A stretch of DNA of 64,000 nt from contig CM030941.1 of the NCBI GenBank assembly GCA_018136815.1, forward strand, positions 796,939-860,938. The letters are read 5' to 3'. The notes beneath the pieces were generated by a model. It did no database searches, was not told the DNA's origin, and saw nothing but the letters and a program-made list of their open reading frames with translations. The position numbers were made by a program, and so were the translations under genes. The first letter of the stretch is position 1. Each line of letters begins with the position of its first letter. Of the stretch, positions 33,720 to 43,837 are shown piece after piece. Origin of the DNA: Isochrysis galbana (taxonomy: Eukaryota; Haptophyta; Isochrysidales; Isochrysidaceae).

Positions 33720-34650
33720 GTAGTTCCTAGGGACAACTACACCTTTCATCACGTGCCTGTCATCGAGAGGACTCTGAGACCAGGTTCACGGCCCTCATAA
33801 GAGGCCTGGAACCCTCGGTCGGACGTAATCTCGACGGCACGCACGAGCAAAGCCTCCCAAGGGAGAAAACCGAAGATCAAAGCCGCACGAGAACATAGCG
33901 CCCCGGATTTTGAAACAAATGACAAGGGCGCCCTCGTGATGAGCACGAACCTGACCCTGATAGCACAGGCGCTCAATGTAGCGGAACGACTCGCCTAACC
34001 ACGGCAGCGCTCCTTGCCCCAAACCCACCCGACAATTGCCCCCGGAAACGCGGCAGCCCTACGACTTGTAACACGACTACCCAGAAGAAAACACAAACAG
34101 CCGATAGCCCCATGGCGCAGGAAGAAGGGGTGGAACAAGCCGCCGGCGGATCGGATTCACGATTCACGCCGCCTGCCACTGGAAGCCCCACACACCCAGC
34201 CCCTAGGTAGTGCACGAGTTCTTCAAGAATGTTTATTTTTAGTTAGAGCACGAGGGGACGTGCCGCAAGGCAGGTGGAGAGGGGATAAGGGAAGCGGGCG
34301 TGGCTGCAGTTAAGCTACGCAGGGTCGCGCGCGCGATGAGATTGTATTAAGAAGTTATTTTTTGCCCAAATGTGCCCATCGACCACCTTGCCGTCTTGCC
34401 GTCCACCGCAAGAGCCAGAGCGGCGTAAGCTTAGCAGAGCCGCTCTTACGGCAGATCCAAGGTCAATATAAGGCACGAGGGCTGCCGAAAAGTAGTTCTA
34501 CCTAGTAGTAGCCTTAGCATGACATATAATAATGCATACTGCACGCGCGGTGTAGCTAGCTATAGATAGTATTTAAGCGTATTGCTCGGACCCTCTGCCT
34601 CTGTGCTCTCATTTATTAGTGTGATGTCTATTTGAAGTGTATATTTAAGA
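33720..34650. other. Intergenic, probably degraded element sequence
   Basis: Short frames only. 34230-34310 (ggcgtggctgcag) resembles 49450-49510. From 34330 the sequence is moderately AT-rich and holds the 3' flank of the NHL gene. Confidence 0.4.
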
Positions 34651-34654
34651 GTCG

Positions 34655-36055
34655 CTACTTTCGTTCATGCGGTGATGCGATCTGCTGTCGCAACATGTGC
34701 GAATATCTCTCGGGGTGAGCAGCGACATCCGCATAGACAACTGGCATCAAAGCATGCACATCTCCAGGTTGGAAGCAAGCGAGAAGTGCTCTCAAGCCTG
34801 GCGCCCCGATCGACTGCTTCAATCTTTCTTCTCGGCCCATCCAGCCATTCAAGCTATGTGAGTTCACATCGCCTGAACATGATCTCGGACCGTGAAACTC
34901 GGGCCTATTTCCTAGTACTAAAGTCGGCATTGGTTTTAGTTTGGTGGCTGGCCCATGGCGAACAATGGTGAAAACGTGCACGGCTCCGTTTGTATCTGCC
35001 ACGACCGCGCAAGAATCGGCGGCGCCAATAGCGCATAGATACCCAACTGGAGGTGCGCTCTTGACACTTGAGCATGCTGAGTTCTGGACTGCAGAGGGCA
35101 TGATCCCGGGCGAAGCTAATGGGCTGACTGCATGGAGAAATTCACCACCCAAGGTGAGCACTGAGATGCGGCTCCCAATATATTCTGACACAAGCAGCAG
35201 ATTCTTGGAGATTGCCACTCCTGCTGGATATTGAAGCTGGCGCGCACCCGCTCCATGCCGACCAATTGCGTGCAGGGGTGTACCCGATGAACTGAAGACC
35301 GAGATGCGGTGATTACACATATCCGCAACCCACACACGGTCAGCATGATAAGCTATCCCACGTGGATCGTTGAGTTGTCCGAGGCGACTACCTTGACTGC
35401 CGAAAGCAAAACGCCACTCGCCCTCAGACGAAAACGCAACGATGCGATTGCGGCCCGAATCAACCACATACAGCAACGGTTCAGATGTTCTGTCCAAACT
35501 GTTGGAGTCCTTATTTTCTTGAGAAGTTTGCTTGGCTGCAATCGCGCGAGAGCCGCGGGAGTACGCACATCCGTATGGCTCAAGGAGAGGGAGATCACTG
35601 GATGATCCCCTCATGCAGGAGTCCTCAGCAATGAGCTTTCCTCCAAAAGATCGGATGTGCCTACCATGCAGATCGAATTGTAGCACGCAAGAGTTGGCGC
35701 CATCCACCACATAAAGCCCATCGTCGGCAAGCACCATCCCCAGCGGGCGGCACATGGTCGATGTGGCAGTTGCAGGCCGTGACGGCAAGAGAATACTATC
35801 CAGCGCGGCTCCGTCTGTCCTTGAGACCACGTCAACTTTTCCTTGGCCGTAATCTGCGACGAGGGCCCTCTGATCACTCAGAGGAATCACAAAGAAGGGA
35901 TGCACACACGCTGAACTCCATGAGCACGAGTGCTGCACGTAGACCTCATCGGAGACTGAGGGTAGCCTTGGTGTTCGAGGTCTTGGTGGTGGCGGCCACA
36001 CGTGCCCACCTGCTGCGAACTTGGCCGAGAGATGGTCGTGAAGGGACCGCAGCAT
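34655..36055 (-). CDS. NHL-repeat (beta-propeller) protein
   Basis: A single-exon frame of 466 residues. NHL-type blades are visible as repeated units: MVLADDGLYVVDGANSCVLQ, LLYVVDSGRNRIVAFSSEG, RGIAYHADRVWVADMCNHRI and PAGVAISKNLLLVSEYIGSR, with about two weaker units on either side. The spacing (GQLNDPRGIA, ARQLQYPAGVA) is typical of six-bladed NHL propellers that bind RNA or protein. No RING or B-box is seen, so it is not a TRIM protein. The start MLRSLHDHLSAKFA is plausible. It shares a 640-bp divergent space with the gene at 36692. Confidence 0.8.
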   Translation of the reverse strand: MLRSLHDHLSAKFAAGGHVWPPPPRPRTPRLPSVSDEVYVQHSCSWSSACVHPFFVIPLSDQRALVADYGQGKVDVVSRTDGAALDSILLPSRPATATSTMCRPLGMVLADDGLYVVDGANSCVLQFDLHGRHIRSFGGKLIAEDSCMRGSSSDLPLLEPYGCAYSRGSRAIAAKQTSQENKDSNSLDRTSEPLLYVVDSGRNRIVAFSSEGEWRFAFGSQGSRLGQLNDPRGIAYHADRVWVADMCNHRISVFSSSGTPLHAIGRHGAGARQLQYPAGVAISKNLLLVSEYIGSRISVLTLGGEFLHAVSPLASPGIMPSAVQNSACSSVKSAPPVGYLCAIGAADSCAVVADTNGAVHVFTIVRHGPATKLKPMPTLVLGNRPEFHGPRSCSGDVNSHSLNGWMGREERLKQSIGAPGLRALLACFQPGDVHALMPVVYADVAAHPERYSHMLRQQIASPHERK

Positions 36056-36414
36056 GCCGGGAGTCTCCCCGGCTTTTTGGGCGCGAGAACGGTGAGAATC
36101 GATCTAGGAATAAATAGACACAAGTAATTTATTAAACTTCCTACATTTCTCGCCGCCCACTCGGCTCTGGCTGGACCCACTACACTACAGTATGGGTGCA
36201 GCCTCGTTATGGCGGGCCGGCCGCTATGCGCTATGCGGCCGCCGGAAGTAGGCGCGTTCTTAGCCGGAATTTCTTAGCTGGAGGTCGAGCCGCAGGCTCG
36301 ACTCCCAGTTTCTTACCGGGTCGGCGGCCAAATTCATGGTGAGCTTTCTTAATGCTGGGGTTTCTTGATGGTGCACCTATACTCTATACTGTACACTATA
36401 CTCTCACTCCGAAT

Positions 36415-36535
36415 CTCTATGCCCTTCACCCCTCGCCATATGGCGATCTGGCGACCCCCCGTGAACTTCTAGGGGAGTAGGGGGTTAAATATGTTCCGAT
36501 GCCCCCCCCCCCCCCCCTCTGATCTAGTTCTCATC
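36415..36535 (+). repeat. Diverged R1 fragment
   Basis: The order cccttcaccc, ccatatggcg, cccccgtg, ctaggggagtag, gttccgatgcccccc and tgatct follows the R1 core at 28180-28290 with many changes. The rest of 36060-36690 shows no gene. Confidence 0.55.
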
Positions 36536-36691
36536 CTCGTGTCTCTCCTAAGTTTACTTTAAGTTTAAGTTAGGTCCTATGACTTAGACAGGGGGAAAAT
36601 GAAAAATGCCATCGACATCTAGAGTAGAGTACTCTAGGAGTAGCTTGTCCTATCTATGTAGAGCGGTAGGGTCCATCCCGTCGCGGTCGCG

Positions 36692-37303
36692 ATGGAGTTC
36701 GACCACTTCTCTTGCGATGAGCTGAGCTCGACCAGCGGTGAAGAGGAATTGGTCGGAGGCTCAAGTGATTACCGAGCGGTGTCAGGTGGAAATTCCCAAC
36801 CTGTCGGCATGCTTTCACCCACAGATGGCCCACGCGAAGGCCGTGCGCATGATTCAGCTGATGGAAAGATGGATGATGAGATTGACGACCTTTATGGCGA
36901 CATTGACTGCGCGCCCCAACTTCCTTCGAATCTAACCATGCGCCGTACTCTGGCAAGTGTGCTGTCGGAGCGCGAGGAACTAGAGGTACAGGTTGCAAGG
37001 CTATCGGGAGAGATCAGTGAGGCGAAGGCTTGTTTGCAGCAATCGCTGCGAAATGCATATACAATCCTCTGCACCGCGCGGCTGGAAATTCAACGCAAGG
37101 AGACCCAGGTGGCCGATGCGCGTGCGCGTGTGTCTGCACGGAGGAGACGAGAAGAGCACAGCTGTAGCGATGTCTGTGAAGTGCAGACGTCCTCTTCCAT
37201 GGCTTGTGCGGAGGGTACGGGATGTTACAGCTACAAAATTGGCCCGGTGGTGGACGGCGTGGGTGCACACCGTGTTGAAGATGCGTCGCGTGGCCAAGCA
37301 TGA
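36692..37303 (+). CDS. Acidic coiled-coil protein with FLASH-like motif
   Basis: 203 codons from ATG 36692. A Ser/Glu-rich start precedes MDDEIDDLYGDIDCAP, then a coiled coil (ASVLSEREELEVQVARLSGE) and TARLEIQRKETQVADAR. The combination of a DDLYGDL-type acidic motif and a coiled coil ending in TARxEIxRKxxxx resembles the N-terminus of FLASH/CASP8AP2, which binds LSM11 in histone pre-mRNA processing. That family assignment is from memory and tentative. The C-terminal 60 residues are unremarkable and may include an unspliced intron. Confidence 0.5.
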   Translation: MEFDHFSCDELSSTSGEEELVGGSSDYRAVSGGNSQPVGMLSPTDGPREGRAHDSADGKMDDEIDDLYGDIDCAPQLPSNLTMRRTLASVLSEREELEVQVARLSGEISEAKACLQQSLRNAYTILCTARLEIQRKETQVADARARVSARRRREEHSCSDVCEVQTSSSMACAEGTGCYSYKIGPVVDGVGAHRVEDASRGQA

Positions 37304-37800
37304 GGATGCAAATACCCCTGTTGTCGACGGACCCCAACTTACCCCAACTTTTCGATCGATCGCGTTTTTATTCGTGTGATCGCGAACCACTATGTTATTT
37401 GCTTTGTGCTGCTAGATGTAGAATGATTCGTGTCGTTAGTGGTTAGTGGGCATCAATGATCAATGACAATGATCAACGATCAACAATTCCAACTTTCACA
37501 AAAAAACTCCTTGATATTCTAACCACGCGGGCGATCTTCAAGTGGATAGTTTGTCGCCACGCCCGCTTCCTTATTCTTCCTTCCTCCTGCTCCTGCCTTC
37601 TCGAATCGATATTAATAAGATTCACCACCCTAAGCACCCTAACAACTAACAAGTAACAACACTGCTAACCCCGGCTGGAAGGCAGGAACAAACTGCCTGG
37701 TCCGCACCCGGAAAGCGGCTCAAAGGAGGAAACCTAAACTCAAGAGTGCACTAGAGGTAAGTACCCCCGTTTTCGCTGAAGACAATAATACAATAATCAA
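37304..37800. other. Intergenic region with R1-like end
   Basis: A block near 37498-37530 (aaaaaactccttgatattctaaccacgcggg) follows the R1 left end with changes. A donor-like ctagaggtaagtac lies at 37751-37764. No gene is evident. Confidence 0.4.
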
Positions 37801-37807
37801 CTATCGA

Positions 37808-37946
37808 CTATCGTTAAACCGATAGGGTCATAGAGCGCGCGCCGCTCCCCTCCTCCCTCCTCACCTACCCCTGCCGCCCACCCCGCCGTGACGGACAATC
37901 GGGCCAAGCTCGAAGCGCCCGAGAGAGGGCGCTCCCCCGACCCAGG
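37808..37946 (+). repeat. Hairpin module copy 4
   Basis: A perfect 6-bp stem CTATCG/CGATAG (loop TTAAAC) at 37808-37825 is followed 4 nt later by ATAGAGCGCGCGCCG, so the ATG has become ATA at 37830. A donor-like caggtgcgcacgag begins 116 nt after that position (GT at 37946), against 117 nt in copies 2 and 3. An unrelated frame MGQYFVFLAKRLGHRTYEE starts at 38064 and runs into the assembly gap. Confidence 0.65.
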
Positions 37947-38143
37947 TGCGCACGAGACACATCCCATGCCACCCGCCCTTGTCGTCCTCCCAGCCTTCTC
38001 CACCACCACACTTCTCTCTTCTCTCCTCCCCTTCCACCAACAGCGGCGTCCTCGCTCCTCGCCATGGGCCAGTACTTTGTCTTCCTCGCCAAGCGACTCG
38101 GTCACCGCACCTACGAGGAGATCCGGAGCCCAGCCCTCAAGTT

Positions 38144-38243
38144 NNNNNNNNNNNNNNNNNNNNNNNNNNNNNNNNNNNNNNNNNNNNNNNNNNNNNNNNN
38201 NNNNNNNNNNNNNNNNNNNNNNNNNNNNNNNNNNNNNNNNNNN
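38144..38243. other. Assembly gap (100 N)
   Basis: Exactly 100 unknown bases, the usual placeholder for a gap of unknown length. Any frame running through it is artificial. It hides the 5' end of the gypsy element. Confidence 0.99.
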
Positions 38244-41200
38244 AGCTCACGAAGATGAATCAACGAGTCCAAGACGGGCTGACGTCTGGCTGTCACGCAC
38301 CACGCGTTCTCGTCGTTGGCGAGACGAGCGGCGTCGTCTCGTCCATGTTCCTACTCGCCGGAGCTGATGTAGCTACGTGCGATTTGTATCCTTCCGAGAT
38401 TGATTACGTGCCCCACTTCCAAGGCGACGCGCTTCATGTCCAAAACTTAGGTTGGGACCTAGTCATCGCCCACCCGCCCTGCACGTACCTCTCCGCCGTC
38501 AGCAGTCAATGGCTCTCCCAAGAACCCGGACGTCGTGCCGCTCTTGAGTCGGCCGCTCACGTCTTCAAGTCGATGGCCTCCGCCACTGCTCCGTTTGTAG
38601 CGGTCGAGAACCCTCGGATGCATGCGGAAGCTCGCCGTTTAGTCGGGGGGTTGACCCCGACCCAATTCGTCCAACCCTGGGAGCACGGCACTGGACACCA
38701 GAAAGCCACCGGGTTGTACCTCACCAAAGGGCTGCCGCCCCTCCAGCCAACCTGCGTCGTGGATGGTCGTGAGTCAGCCATGGCTAATCTCTCGCCTTCA
38801 CCGCATCGTGGCGCTCTTCGCAGCCGCACCTACGTCGGTGTAGCTGGAGCGATGGCGACCCATTGGATGCCTGTTCTTCTTCGACATTTGAGCCAACAGG
38901 GAGACCAGCCATCGACGAAGAAACTGTCCGCGTTGGAGCTACTCGCTTGCGCGCGGCGCAGCCTATCGGACCAGCCTTCCCTTAGCTCGACTGAGGCTAC
39001 CGCTTACGAGCCGTGGTCGGCTCTTCATCGTTATGAGAGGGGGAGGGAATCTAGTGAAGTTTCTTCCGACCCCGTTGTTTCCCGTCCAGCTACTCCCGAG
39101 TCAGACGATCACGAAGACCAAAAAGAAACCCACGATAACCATGACAACGACACGCCATTCTACGCCTCCGAGTCTACTCTCCACGACCCATTCTCTCCAT
39201 GGACCGCCCCGCCTCCGGCACGCGCGAGCTCGCCGCGTCCGACGACGCCGACGACTCTCCGGAAGCGGCGCCAACAATGGCAATCATTCGGAGTGAACGG
39301 GGACCAGAAATGGTCCAACGTCACGCTCGAAACCGCTGACGAAATAAGAGCGCAAGCTCTAGCCGGACGAGGCGCCGACGAGGAATCCGACCTTACCGCT
39401 GCCGTCCGAGCGCCAATCGAGTTTGTGGAAGCCAAAGGCATCCGCGCCGAAGAGCTAGCCTCATTAGTTCGAAGACCCAAGACAGAAGCCCAAGCCCGTC
39501 TCGAGAAAGATTGGGAAAAGATGTCCGACCACCCGAGGCACCCCACCGACAAGAGAGGCCTGGGCTACACTAGTCCCAAGCTATCACCCTGTACCGCTAC
39601 CAACGAGGACGACCCCTCTAGGCCCTCTGCCACGATAGCGGCAGTCGGAGTACCCGAAGAGACGACGACCAGTTTGACGACGAATTCACCCGAGCAACGA
39701 CGCTGGCGACCAACCCCGTCCCTGTCCGACACCATTGCACACGTGACCGCGCACCGGCCGGAGAGCGTCGTGGATACCCTACCATCTGCCTACCCAAGGC
39801 ATTGTCTATATGTTCGAGATCTAATGGTCTGCCGCTCCGGCGAGGCTGCCGGCAAAGAAGGAGTAATCTTAGCCGACTCCGCCCTCACGGTCAACAGCAC
39901 ACTCGCTGACACCGGAGCTGGCCCGTCGGTCGTGACCACTTCCCTCTTGTCCAGCCTACCCAACGACGCATGCGTCGAGCGGCTGCCGCAAGCCGTAGTG
40001 ACACCGCTTCACGGTCCGGACGGCCTACCTCTTATCACGCGAGGCAAGGCTCGAATCGTTTTCTCCGTCGGTGGATTTCTCTTTCGTCATACGTTCATGG
40101 TGATTGAAGGCAACCCGATGCTGCTGCTCGGGAACGACTTCTTAGCTACGCACGCCGCTTCGATTCAGCTCGCCTCCGACAGCGCGGACGGCTCTATCAC
40201 CCTCGGTGCCCCATCCACGGTGGCTCCTCTTGAGGTTAATGGCAGTCCAAGCCCCGACGCTCCGCCGATCTTTCGCGTCTCGACGTCACCGATAGCGGTG
40301 GTCCCTGTCAGCATGACTTGTGCACAGGTCTGTCCGACCTCCGCGAACCCAATCACGACGGACTTCTTCCGAGGGCCGCAGGCCACCAAAAACGACAACC
40401 AGCTAGTCTCCGAGCCTCTCTTCAACACGGCCGATGAGTTTGCCGCCAAAGCGCCGGCGTCTTGTGGCTCCGAGTACCTCCTATACACCCACGAACCTAT
40501 CACGATCCCGGCCTATCATCGGGTGACGTTTCACGTCCGAATTCCGCTAGCTCTTCGAGAACACGAAGACTGCGCCATGCTCGTGGACCGACTCCCTACA
40601 CGCGAGACTATTGACAGCTCTCCTCTCGTCATCCCTCAAGTAGAGAGGCCGAACTCCGACCACACCATCGCGATCACGGTGGTCAACACTGACGCCAAAC
40701 CACTACACCTTCCGTCGTTCCACCCTGTAGCTTCGCTACAGGTTCGATTCAAGATTCACGCCGGAACTTATCACCGCGTCGGTGACGTTAACTCGCCGGA
40801 TGTGATTGAGTCGCTCAACGAGGACCAACGTAAGCTCCTTGAGGCAGCCAAGATCGACCCCGAGGGCCGTCTCTCGATGCCCCAACGTGAACAAGTTCGT
40901 CGTCTACTAGCCCGACGTATCGCTGCTTTCGCAATTGACCCGACCAACCCGAATCACACTCACGTGATGGAGGTAGAGCTACCGCTCAACCCCGGAGCCG
41001 AAGCTCACCGTCACGCACCGTCTAGAGTTGGACGAGAGGGTGAGAAGGTCATAGAGGACGAAGTTTGCAAGATGGAGTCCGCGGGCATCATTAGGAAATC
41101 AAATTCGTCGTGGGCCTGCCAACTTCGAACCGACGCCGGCTCGAATCTTTGCTCTCGATTAGTGGACCTAATTCTCAAAGCGACCGGCACGGACTTGAGC

Positions 41201-42109
41201 ACTACTGAAGCCTATCGCCACGAAGGCGTAGGGCTAGTGGAAAGAGCTCAACAAACTCTCCTCACGATGACTCGAGTCTCCAATGAAGGCGGCGCCCATT
41301 GGGTCGATCACCTTCCGTTTCTTCTCATGTCTATGCGAGCGACCGCCGGTCGCGTCGTACCCAAGTCACCCGCGGCTATCTTGTTTGGTCGGGAGCTTCG
41401 TCTTCCAGCTCAACTTGCTGACCCTGCTCCTGTTCTCGAGTTGCTTCCATCTAGGCCTCCGTCCGATGCCGTCATTTACGCCACCGAGCTCAATAAGAAG
41501 CTTCTCGAGTCGTGGCGTTCCGCCCTCGAAAGTACTCAAGAAGCCCAACGCGAATCGATGCGCTCCGCCTCTCAAAAGTCTAAACTCGGTGTCACCTTCA
41601 AACCAGGAGACAGAGTTTGTCGTCGAATCCCTGGCCACGCCAACAAACTTCAGTATCTCTACTCCGGTCCCTACCGAGTAGAAGAAGCCATCTCGGCTAC
41701 TCGCTACCGTCTACGCGATCTCGAAAATCGTCAAGTCAAGGATGAAGTTCACATTTCCAATCTCCGTCCGTACTTCACCGTCACCGATTCGTCTCCGCTC
41801 GCTGGAGATGAGTATTTGGTCGAAGAGTTACTCGATCGCAAGGGCGATGGAGTTTCATTCAAGTATCTCGTCAAATGGCGCGGCTATCCTCGTTCTGAAG
41901 CTACTTGGGAGTCTCGAATTGAGTTGCTTCGGCGTTGTGCTGATCTAGTTGAGTCGTACGACACCACTTTCGACCGCCGTCCGGTTCAACCCCAAGCTCA
42001 CTCCGCTGTAGACTCCTCTTCAAGTCCAAGTTCAAGTGCCCAGTCCCCCACAAGAACCGCGTTCCGCGCTAGCTGCCGGCGCGCCCTCGCAGGCAATCTC
42101 CAAGAGTGA
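38244..42109 (+). mobile_element. Ty3/gypsy chromovirus with methyltransferase-like domain, internally deleted
   Basis: One open frame, 5' end lost in the gap (first Met 38255). In order: a domain with DLVIAHPPCTYLSAV (about 38457-38500), AVENPRMHAEARRLVGG, QPWEHGTGHQKATGLYLTKG and LRSRTYVGVAGAMATHW (about 38830-38865), which resembles phage proteins annotated as DNA methyltransferase; a Ser/Pro-rich linker; retropepsin with DTGAGPSVV (39907) and LLGNDF (about 40127); the start of RT (VCKMESAGIIRKSNSSWA, to 41115); then at once integrase from TDAGSNLCSRL to VERAQQTL; an integrase C-terminus; and a chromodomain (FKYLVKWRGYPRSEATWES, about 41860). The RT palm, RNase H and early integrase are absent, so this copy is non-autonomous although the frame is intact. 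No LTR pair could be delimited. Confidence 0.82.
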
Positions 42110-42480
42110 GATCAGCCTTGCTCTGACAAGCACAAAATCTTCGCTCGCGCCTTCGGCTCCGGTCGTCATGTCGAGTTCTCACCCCCCGGTATCACTCGGA
42201 CTAAGGAGTTGAATAAGATAGCCGCAGCTGCGAGCATCGCGCCGGCAGCCATCACGTTAGAAATGACGCGCGCCGATGTGATGAAATGCGCCGCCTGTCG
42301 CGCCTCAGATGGTGGTGCAAAGGCCTGGCGTGTGCCTTCCATACTGCCGCTCGCAAGCCTGGCAGAGCCATGCTTGGCCAGGCGATGGGCGAGGCCGAAG
42401 AAGCGCTGCATGCGCATGCGCTCCTCGGCCCGACAACAACGCCTGTACAAGTACAAGCCACTACTTGTACTTGTAAACAA
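42110..42480. other. Sequence downstream of the gypsy frame
   Basis: Contains a candidate 3' LTR start near 42165 (tgtcgagttctcacccccc after a C-rich run), but the 5' partner is missing. A 108-codon minus-strand frame at 42166-42492 has no recognised family. Confidence 0.35.
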
Positions 42481-42484
42481 AGGA

Positions 42485-42660
42485 GAGTCCACCTAGATAT
42501 CTAGATATCTTAGATATCGTAGATATTAGGCAGCTAGAGAGACTATTGGTATCTATCAAGATAGCCGCAGAGCACTATCTGTATCTATCAACTATCAAGA
42601 TAGGTTCGGCGCCCCCCAAACCTATATCTAGATAGTTCAAAACCAAACCTATTCAACTCC
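42485..42660. repeat. AT-rich palindromic tract (ctatctagatag type)
   Basis: Dense gatatc/ctagat motifs with repeated tatctatcaagatagc, related to 33340-33465 and 48960-49280. 42660-43140 is AT-rich then GC-rich, holds an inverted family E start (42800-42845), and shows no gene. Confidence 0.7.
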
Positions 42661-43189
42661 TTAACTCGGACACCTGGCCCGTCAGGCATGGCGGGATTCC
42701 GGGACTGAGACGTTATGTCCAATTAGCTAGTGGGGTTGGCTAGGATATAACATTGATTATTTTTATTATATACGCAAAGCAATATATGTTCACTATTTCT
42801 TTATGGACTTGAACGTGTACGAAAGTATCACAAAAACTAAATAAGACGCCAACCGCTAAAAACACCAAGGGCGCACCGAGAAGAAAGAGCTGATCCCCCC
42901 CCGGGGGGGAGGGGAAGGGGAAGGGGAGGGGGAGGAAGAGGGGGAACCCAGGCGTAGGTAGGCGGGTCTATGTCTAAACGCTAGACGCCCCGACGCCCCT
43001 ATATTGCCCGTTTTGTACGTTGGACGACGTTGGTACCCCGGTACCTACTGATACCCTGGTAACACCCCCCCCTATGGGCACTACCACGATCAACCAAGCT
43101 AGGGCTGTGCCACTACCACTATCAACCAAGATAGCACTTTTCACTTTTGCCCTACCGCCCTACCAACTTCAAACAAGTTAGTCCCGAGT

Positions 43190-43495
43190 CCCCCCTGTTC
43201 ACATCCTTAGTTCCGGGGAGGCCGCGCGCGCTGTTTCGGCCAGGAGTTGGAAAGAAGGGAGAAGGGGGCGGGAGACTGTGGCTTCTCCTTCGCTCTGACT
43301 CAGCTTGCATCTCCTTTTCTTATATCGCATTAGATCTTTCATGTTATCCGTTGGGGTTCCTACTAGAGAGGTTAACTACCTTAGGTGATGTTTCGTATGT
43401 CCAAACCTCTCGCCGCCTGCAAGAGGTCTTCCGATGTTCCCAGGTTGAAGTCTTTGTCCTCACCCCGCCTATTTTGGTACTACATTATTAATTGA
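43190..43495 (-). mobile_element. 3' end of the LINE-like element, minus strand
   Basis: 43380-43480 (minus) encodes FNLGTSEDLLQAARGLDIRNIT and a stop, the same C-terminus as at 57650-57728. It is followed by the family's C-rich 3' UTR (ccacagtctcccgcccccttct type, to about 43200). It is 5'-truncated, as LINE copies usually are. It lies about 340 bases upstream of the TMEM53-like gene. Confidence 0.75.
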
Positions 43496-43837
43496 ATAGT
43501 GGATTATTCTTGGTATTCACCATTCACCATTCAGCGCCACGCCCACCGATTGTCCAACCAGACACATGCGGCGACGTCCCATTTACCACACGCACGCGCC
43601 TCGATCGTGCAGCACGAGATCAGTCGTGCTGCATCACGCCCGGGCGCATCAATCAAAGAAGACCTTCTGCGAAGGCCCCAAACGCCAAACGCGCGGGTAT
43701 TGGGCAAAACAAAATTCCCGGCGATACCCGGGAGGGAAGGCCGCCGGTTGGCGGGAGAGTGCCGCGCCGCCGTCCGTCCTGTTCCCTCGCTCTGCCTTTC
43801 CATCTATCCCTCGTGTGAGCACATTCTTCCGGGCCGT

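Noticed and set aside
37946-38243. Continuous ORF through the N run
   Set aside because: The gap length is arbitrary, so joining the upstream sequence to the gypsy frame has no meaning.
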